Source of the DNA: JAAFHB01 sp942493325
Lineage (GTDB): Bacteria; Bacteroidota; Bacteroidia; Bacteroidales; Prolixibacteraceae
NCBI GenBank assembly: GCA_942493325.1
Contig: OW818689.1
Span: 4,216,001 to 4,280,000 of the forward strand
Direction: 5' to 3'
Length of the DNA: 64,000 bases
This document shows positions 58,758-64,000 of the stretch, in pieces (within the stretch, counting starts at the first letter, position 1; every line of letters starts with the position of its first letter). The notes beneath the pieces were generated by a model, which saw only the letters and a program-made list of their open reading frames with translations, did no database searches and was not told the origin of the DNA. A program made the translations under genes and the position numbers.

Positions 58758-59528
58758 ATGATTATTAAACAAATCCTCTACAAACTCCTTGGAGTTAAAA
58801 ATTACCTGATCGTTATAAGCAGGATGTTTTTCATCTCTTATTCGCTGGGATTGCTTAAAAAAAACAGATCCTTTGATTGTCATTATTTTATCAATAAATT
58901 GATTCGTAAAAGAGATGTTGTTATTGATATCGGGGCAAACCTGGGCTACTATTCGCGGCTTTTTGCTAAATTAGTCGGATCAAAGGGGAAAGTAATCAGT
59001 GTTGAACCGGTGTCGCTTTTTCGGCAAATACTCACGATTAACACCTCCGGTTTTAAAAACGCCACGATTATCCCTTATGCATTAGGGACAGAAGATAATA
59101 AGTCGATAGTTATGGGTATTCCAAAAAGTAATAAATACCTTCGTCATGGATTGACCAGGGTACTGGATAAGAATGAAGATCAGGTGTTTGAATATAAATT
59201 CACGGAAAAAATGTTTACTCCTGCCACACTTTTCGCGGGTCTTGACCGATGCGACTATATCAAATGCGATGTGGAGGGTTACGAAATTCACATTATTCCG
59301 CAACTTGAATTTTTACTTAAGCCTTTTCAACCCATTATTCAGATTGAAATCGAGACCATAAACAGGAAACCGATCAGCGACTTTCTGGCTTCTCTTTCTT
59401 ATTCTGCCTTTTATCTTAAAGATGAGCATCTTCTGGCGGTTGGTGAAAATTCAGACCAAATTGATTCAGATCTGTTTTTTGTGCCACAAAACAGAATGAG
59501 CCAGGTAATAACGTTCATATCCAAATAA
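58758..59528 (+). CDS. FkbM-family methyltransferase
   Basis: A 256-residue SAM-dependent methyltransferase. Motif I is VVIDIGANLGYYSRLFAKL; VISVEPVSLFRQIL and CDYIKCDVEGYEIHIIPQLEFLL are the FkbM hallmarks. It probably O-methylates a sugar of the surface polysaccharide. It interrupts the WbpD-WbpB-like gene pair and lies just after a repeat, so it may have been inserted later. Confidence 0.87.
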   Translation: MIIKQILYKLLGVKNYLIVISRMFFISYSLGLLKKNRSFDCHYFINKLIRKRDVVIDIGANLGYYSRLFAKLVGSKGKVISVEPVSLFRQILTINTSGFKNATIIPYALGTEDNKSIVMGIPKSNKYLRHGLTRVLDKNEDQVFEYKFTEKMFTPATLFAGLDRCDYIKCDVEGYEIHIIPQLEFLLKPFQPIIQIEIETINRKPISDFLASLSYSAFYLKDEHLLAVGENSDQIDSDLFFVPQNRMSQVITFISK

Positions 59529-59587
59529 TGTCCACCTCTGTCAGATTCAGGTGTTAAGCGTGTCAATGAAAAAAATAAAAGATTGAA

Positions 59588-60562
59588 ATGGAGAACTTTG
59601 CATTAATAGGCGCCGCAGGATATATTGCTCCCCGGCACATGAAAGCCATCAAGGAAACTGGAAATAAGCTGGTTGCGGCCTACGACCCGTACGATGGTGT
59701 CGGTGTTATTGACAGTTATTCACCTGACACAAAGTTTTTTGTTGAATTTGAGCGTTTCGACCGTTACCTCGAAAAACTCAAATACGACCAGGGAATTAAC
59801 ATGGATTATATAAGCATCACTTCGCCAAACTATCTTCACGATGCACACATCAGGGCAGCACTTAGGCGCGGAGCCCATGCGATATGTGAAAAACCGCTGG
59901 TGTTAAATCCATGGAATATTGAAGGTTTGCAACGAATGGCTCAGGAAACAGGGAAAAAGATTTATACAATTTTGCAATTGCGCCTCCATCCGGTTATTAT
60001 TGCTTTAAAGGAAAAAATCAGAGCCTCACCCCGCGATAAAGTTTACGATATCGACCTTACCTATATCACTTCCCGGGGAAACTGGTATTATACCTCCTGG
60101 AAGGGGGATATTAGCAAATCGGGTGGAATTGCCACCAATATAGGCATCCATTTCTTCGACATGCTGACCTGGATTTTCGGCAATGTAAAGGAAAATATTG
60201 TCAATCTCCATACCCACGACCGGGCGTCCGGAATTCTCCTGCTTGAAAATGCCCGGGTCCGCTGGTTTCTGAGTATTAACAGCGAAATGTTACCAAAAGA
60301 AGCCAAAGAGCGTGGAAAAACCACTTTCCGGTCTATCACTGTTGAAGGAGAAGAGATTGAGTTCAGTGAAGGATTTACCGACCTGCACACAAGAAGTTAC
60401 GAAGAGATCCTTAAAGGGAATGGATTCGGGATCGAACACGCTCGGAAATCGATTGAAATTGTTTACGATATCCGGAATCAGGCACCTGTTGGTTTAAAAG
60501 GCGAATATCATCCCTTTGCCCTGAAACCGTTGTCGGTTCATCCCTTCTCCAGAATCGATTAA
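59588..60562 (+). CDS. Gfo/Idh/MocA oxidoreductase, WbpB/WlbA-like
   Basis: A 324-residue NAD-dependent sugar dehydrogenase. The Rossmann start is ALIGAAGYIAPRHMKAI, CEKPLVLNP carries the conserved Lys, and LQLRLHPVI, SGGIATNIGIHFFDMLTWIFG complete the active-site face. APRHMKAI and the NYLHDAHI and GIATNIGIHFFD stretches are close to WbpB/WlbA, which oxidises UDP-GlcNAcA at C3. With the WbpE- and WbpD-like genes it gives the full 3-oxo, 3-amino, 3-acetamido sequence. The UDP-GlcNAc 6-dehydrogenase and 2-epimerase are not in the window. Confidence 0.9.
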   Translation: MENFALIGAAGYIAPRHMKAIKETGNKLVAAYDPYDGVGVIDSYSPDTKFFVEFERFDRYLEKLKYDQGINMDYISITSPNYLHDAHIRAALRRGAHAICEKPLVLNPWNIEGLQRMAQETGKKIYTILQLRLHPVIIALKEKIRASPRDKVYDIDLTYITSRGNWYYTSWKGDISKSGGIATNIGIHFFDMLTWIFGNVKENIVNLHTHDRASGILLLENARVRWFLSINSEMLPKEAKERGKTTFRSITVEGEEIEFSEGFTDLHTRSYEEILKGNGFGIEHARKSIEIVYDIRNQAPVGLKGEYHPFALKPLSVHPFSRID

Positions 60563-60572
60563 AAAGTTTTTT

Positions 60573-61583
60573 ATGCCAAAGCCATCAATTCTCCTGGTTT
60601 ACGTTAATTACTCCACCTTTGTGAAGGCCGATTTCGAAATTCTGTCTTCGTTCGCGAAGGTCACCAGGTATCAGTTCAAACCCGGAAAAGGAGTGATAAG
60701 GACAGGGATTGAATTGGTTAAAGAATTGTTATTCCTTGCTGTTAAAGGATTAAAATACGATGCTGTATTTGTTTGGTTTGGCGACTACCATTCCCTGCTG
60801 CCTGTATTGTTTGCTAAAATATTCCGAAAAAAGTCGTTTGTCGTGATCGGGGGATATGATGTTTCAACCCTTGCCGAATACGGGTACGGGTCGTTTAGTC
60901 ATCCAATCAGGGCATTTTTTACGCGAAATACCTTTAAATATGTGGGCCGTTGTTTTCCTGTAGCTGAGGCATTGCGGATTAAACTCTTGTCAATCAATCC
61001 CAACGCAAGGGCTGAAACAATCGCTACTAGTTTTGATCCTGTGCAATTCAGCTTTTTTGATGTTGATCGGATGAAGCGTATCATTACGGTTTCTGCAACC
61101 GAAAATCATCAGCGCCTGATGGTTAAAGGGCTTGACAGGTTCAGGGAACTTGCCCTGGTTCTTCCTGAATTTGAATTTGTGATCATAGGTGCTACAGAGA
61201 AAGTAAAAGCATATTTTGAACCCTTACCGGCTAACCTTTTCCTGGTTCCTCCTCAACCATTCGATCGGTTGACCAAATATTACCAGGAAGCTTCATTTTA
61301 CGCACAGTTGTCGCGCTCCGAAGGTCTTCCTAATGCACTCTGCGAGGCTATGTTATGCGGATGTATTCCTGTTGGGACCAATGTTGGCGATGTTCAGATC
61401 ACCATTGGCGATACCGGATTAACCATTGAGGAATGGAAACCGGAAACACTTGCGGATTTTATTCGTACTAACCATAACAATAACGAATTACGATTAATGT
61501 CAAGAGAACGGATTATGATCCTTTATGACCCTGCTGTCAGGGCAAAACGGTTCCGGGATCTGATGGACTTTCAGCCGTCATAG
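60573..61583 (+). CDS. Glycosyltransferase, GT4-like
   Basis: A 336-residue GT-B protein, 10 bp after the dehydrogenase gene. SILLVYVNYSTFVKADFEIL opens the first domain; the second has FIVIGATEK-type FVIIGATEKVKAYF, FYAQLSRSEGLPNALCEAMLCGCIPVGTNVGD, the donor-binding signature E-x7-E. A surface-polysaccharide role is inferred from position. Donor unknown. Confidence 0.85.
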   Translation: MPKPSILLVYVNYSTFVKADFEILSSFAKVTRYQFKPGKGVIRTGIELVKELLFLAVKGLKYDAVFVWFGDYHSLLPVLFAKIFRKKSFVVIGGYDVSTLAEYGYGSFSHPIRAFFTRNTFKYVGRCFPVAEALRIKLLSINPNARAETIATSFDPVQFSFFDVDRMKRIITVSATENHQRLMVKGLDRFRELALVLPEFEFVIIGATEKVKAYFEPLPANLFLVPPQPFDRLTKYYQEASFYAQLSRSEGLPNALCEAMLCGCIPVGTNVGDVQITIGDTGLTIEEWKPETLADFIRTNHNNNELRLMSRERIMILYDPAVRAKRFRDLMDFQPS

Positions 61584-61636
61584 ATTAAAATAACAAATAT
61601 TTTTATTTTCCATATAACTGACTAATTATAAAAAAC

Positions 61637-64000
61637 ATGAAGAAGTTGCTCCTTAATATTTTTAGTGGATTATTGATGATGGTACTTCTCAATCAGTGTA
61701 CTTCCGAACCGGAAATTGCCAGAACAACGCTGAATTTTGGCAAAGGCTGGAAATTTTATACCGGCGAAGTTGCTTCGGCTGAGTCGGTTGATTTCGACGA
61801 TTCATCCTGGCGCACACTGAATGTTCCGCATGACTGGAGTATTGAAGGGGAATTCAGCGAAAAACATCCGGCCACACCGGGAGGAGGCGCTTTACCCGGA
61901 GGAGTTGGCTGGTACCGTAAAACGTTTAAAGTTTCACCTGAGGATTTAGAGCGAAGTGTCTTCATTGATTTTGATGGGGTTTATCAAAATTGCGAGGTAT
62001 GGATCAATGGCCATTCGCTAGGAAAACGGTTCTATGGTTACAGCTCATTCAGAATGGAGCTAACTCCCTTTCTTAAGTCAGGTGATCGTGAAAATACAAT
62101 TGCAGTAAAGGTCGATAATTCCATGCAACCCAATTCACGGTGGTATTCCGGTTCCGGAATCTACCGGAATGTATGGCTGGTTACAACGGGTAAAACTTAT
62201 ATTGATCATTGGGGTACTTTCGTTACCACTCCTGAAATAAATGAGGCTGCAGCCAAAGTTAAAATTGTAACCCGGATTAAAAACAAGCTTTCTGACGGTC
62301 AGAAGCTGGTTTTGAAAACAGTTATTCTCGATCCTGCAGGTAAGGAAGTGACCGCCGGAAAAATGGAAACCAATGGTGTGAAGGATTCAATATTCAGTGC
62401 AACTTTCGACATGGAAATTAAAAATCCCGCATTATGGAGTATTGAAACACCCGTGATGTATTCGGCTGTTGCAAGTGTTTTTGTTGACGGTAAGCTGGTG
62501 GATAATTATTCTACCTCGTTTGGCATTCGCAGTTTTGAATTTGATAAGGACAAAGGATTCTTTCTGAACGGGAAACATGTCAAAATTAACGGTGTTTGCA
62601 ACCATCACGACCTGGGATGCCTTGGAACAGCGATTAACAAAAGGGCGATTGAACGTCAGCTCGAAATTCTGAAAGGGATGGGCTGTAATGCAATCAGGAC
62701 CTCACACAATCCCCCGGCCCCTGAGTTGCTCGACCTTGCCGATCAGATGGGATTCATCATTATGGACGAGGCCTTCGACATGTGGAAGAAACCGAAAAAT
62801 AAATTTGATTACAGCACGGTCTGGGATGAAATGCACAAAAAAGATCTCCAGGATCTGATTCTTCGCGACCGCAATCATCCGAGTGTGATGATCTGGAGTA
62901 TTGGAAATGAAATTCTTGAGCAATGGGACAGCACCGGAATTACCCTGGCAAAGGAACTGGCCGGTTATGTCCGTGAACTGGACACTACACGCCCGATCAC
63001 TTCAGCCTGTAACGATCCTAAACCGTACAATAATATTATCCGTTCCGGAGCACTCGACCTGATTGGTTACAATTATCACCATAACGATTTTATCACTTTC
63101 CCTCAAACGTTCCCGGGACAGAAATTTATCGCGGCCGAAACTGTTTCTGCCCTGATGACCCGCGGTGTTTACGATATGCCCTCTGATGAAATCCGCCGCT
63201 GGCCTGTCCGCGATGACTGGAAAGGACGAAAGCCGAATGCCGATAATACCTGCTCCTCTTACGACAATGTTTCGGCTCCCTGGGGATCGACTCACGAGGA
63301 GACCTGGAAAGTGATTAAAAAAAATGATTTTATGTCGGGTCAGTTTATCTGGACCGGATTTGACTATCTGGGCGAACCAACGCCATACTGGTGGCCGTCG
63401 CGCAGCTCCTATTTCGGCATTATCGATCTTGCCGGTTTCCCCAAAGATGTCTATTACATGTATCAGAGTGAATGGACAACAAAAGATGTGCTCCATATTT
63501 TTCCTCATTGGAACTGGACTGAAGGTCAACTTGTCGATATTTGGGCTTACAGCAATGCTGAGGAAGTTGAACTGTTTCTGAATGATAAATCACTTGGAGT
63601 AAAGAAAAAACAAGGAGATGATTTACACCTGATGTGGAGGATTCCGTTTACACCGGGAGTACTGAAAGCTGTATCCCGTTCGGGCGGGAAAGATGTTCTG
63701 GTAAGGGAAGTGAAAACCGCTGGAGTACCTGCCCGTTTGGTGGTAACTGCCGACCGTTCTTCAATTAAAGCCGATGGAACAGATTTGTCCTTTCTCACCG
63801 TTGAGGTTGTGGATGAAAAAGGTGTACTCGTTCCCGATGCAGACAATCTTGTGAAATTCTCAGTCGAAGGATCGGGAACAATTGCGGGAGTTGATAACGG
63901 CGATCCGGTAAGTCATGAATCATTTAAAGCACCACAACGGAAAGCCTTTCATGGCAAATGTCTCGTAGTTGTGCAGGCAGGCGAAAAGCCCGGGATAATT
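61637..64000 (+). CDS. GH2 glycosidase lipoprotein (beta-galactosidase-like), 3' end outside window
   Basis: ATG at 61637 opens a frame that runs to the window end, so at least 788 codons with the C-terminus missing. A lipobox (MVLLNQC) near residue 21 points to outer-membrane anchoring. The GH2 sugar-binding domain (about 30-180: FGKGWKFY, VPHDWSIEGEF, GVGWYRKTF, SGSGIYRNVWL), immunoglobulin-like domain and catalytic barrel follow. The barrel has GVCNHHDLG, AIRTSHNPPAPELLDLADQMGFIIMDEAFD and acid/base Glu425 in SIGNEI, with a probable nucleophile Glu501 in FIAAETVSA. C-terminal beta domains begin near 620. Beta-galactosidase is the usual activity, but related enzymes act on other beta-glycosides. 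Confidence 0.88.
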   Translation, partial: MKKLLLNIFSGLLMMVLLNQCTSEPEIARTTLNFGKGWKFYTGEVASAESVDFDDSSWRTLNVPHDWSIEGEFSEKHPATPGGGALPGGVGWYRKTFKVSPEDLERSVFIDFDGVYQNCEVWINGHSLGKRFYGYSSFRMELTPFLKSGDRENTIAVKVDNSMQPNSRWYSGSGIYRNVWLVTTGKTYIDHWGTFVTTPEINEAAAKVKIVTRIKNKLSDGQKLVLKTVILDPAGKEVTAGKMETNGVKDSIFSATFDMEIKNPALWSIETPVMYSAVASVFVDGKLVDNYSTSFGIRSFEFDKDKGFFLNGKHVKINGVCNHHDLGCLGTAINKRAIERQLEILKGMGCNAIRTSHNPPAPELLDLADQMGFIIMDEAFDMWKKPKNKFDYSTVWDEMHKKDLQDLILRDRNHPSVMIWSIGNEILEQWDSTGITLAKELAGYVRELDTTRPITSACNDPKPYNNIIRSGALDLIGYNYHHNDFITFPQTFPGQKFIAAETVSALMTRGVYDMPSDEIRRWPVRDDWKGRKPNADNTCSSYDNVSAPWGSTHEETWKVIKKNDFMSGQFIWTGFDYLGEPTPYWWPSRSSYFGIIDLAGFPKDVYYMYQSEWTTKDVLHIFPHWNWTEGQLVDIWAYSNAEEVELFLNDKSLGVKKKQGDDLHLMWRIPFTPGVLKAVSRSGGKDVLVREVKTAGVPARLVVTADRSSIKADGTDLSFLTVEVVDEKGVLVPDADNLVKFSVEGSGTIAGVDNGDPVSHESFKAPQRKAFHGKCLVVVQAGEKPGII

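Overview
The window is chromosomal DNA of a Bacteroidota bacterium, most likely a Bacteroidales/Marinilabiliales-type marine or sediment lineage; genus cannot be told from the sequence. The evidence is the type IX secretion protein SprA, a SusC/SusD pair, an S46 dipeptidyl-peptidase, the gene order trpEGDCFBA, promoters of the Bacteroidota form TTG-N20-TAnnTTTG, weak Shine-Dalgarno sites, and AT-rich gaps holding short dispersed repeats. No rRNA, tRNA, CRISPR array, transposase or prophage was recognised.

Layout. 1-2 kb: 3' end of sprA, then a helically phased 20/21-bp repeat array and a MITE-like inverted repeat. 2.7-13 kb: housekeeping genes (rnhB, a SNF2-family helicase, B12-dependent nrdJ, waaA, rnhA, S46 peptidase). 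13.3-20.4 kb: the complete tryptophan operon trpEGDCFBA on the minus strand, preceded by two tandem attenuators. Each has a short leader peptide with three Trp codons and its own terminator. 20.5-29.9 kb: an accessory block of ECF sigma factor, membrane TPR protein (possible anti-sigma), exported TPR-CHAT protease, a small double-glycine leader peptide, a C39-peptidase ABC exporter and its HlyD-type adaptor. Three copies of a promoter-like motif, GGTAACAATT-N10-TCCTATTAA or close to it, lie upstream of the sigma gene, 30 bp upstream of the peptide gene, and in the gap after the HlyD gene. I infer a sigma-controlled peptide secretion system.

29.8-43 kb: kbl, then a sialic-acid utilisation locus. 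It has a GntR regulator divergent from SusC/SusD, followed by sialidase, GH20 hexosaminidase, N-acetylneuraminate lyase and an AGE-family epimerase. A strong promoter and a perfect TTATGT-N3-ACATAA palindrome precede susC. 43-54.5 kb: exported superoxide dismutase, gltX, a dapF-mscS-membrane protein operon, a GNAT acetyltransferase, an exported TIM-barrel protein, glgP, a LytTR response regulator and tsaB.

54.5-61.6 kb: a surface-polysaccharide region. It has two glycosyltransferases, an FkbM methyltransferase and three genes that look like the WbpB/WbpE/WbpD steps to UDP-2,3-diacetamido-2,3-dideoxyglucuronic acid, with a PIN-type toxin-antitoxin pair inserted. The window ends inside a GH2 glycosidase lipoprotein gene.

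Functions are read from motifs and remembered family features; no database search was run. Most core genes are secure. The sigma/CHAT/peptide system, the shared promoter motif and the small ORFs are hypotheses.
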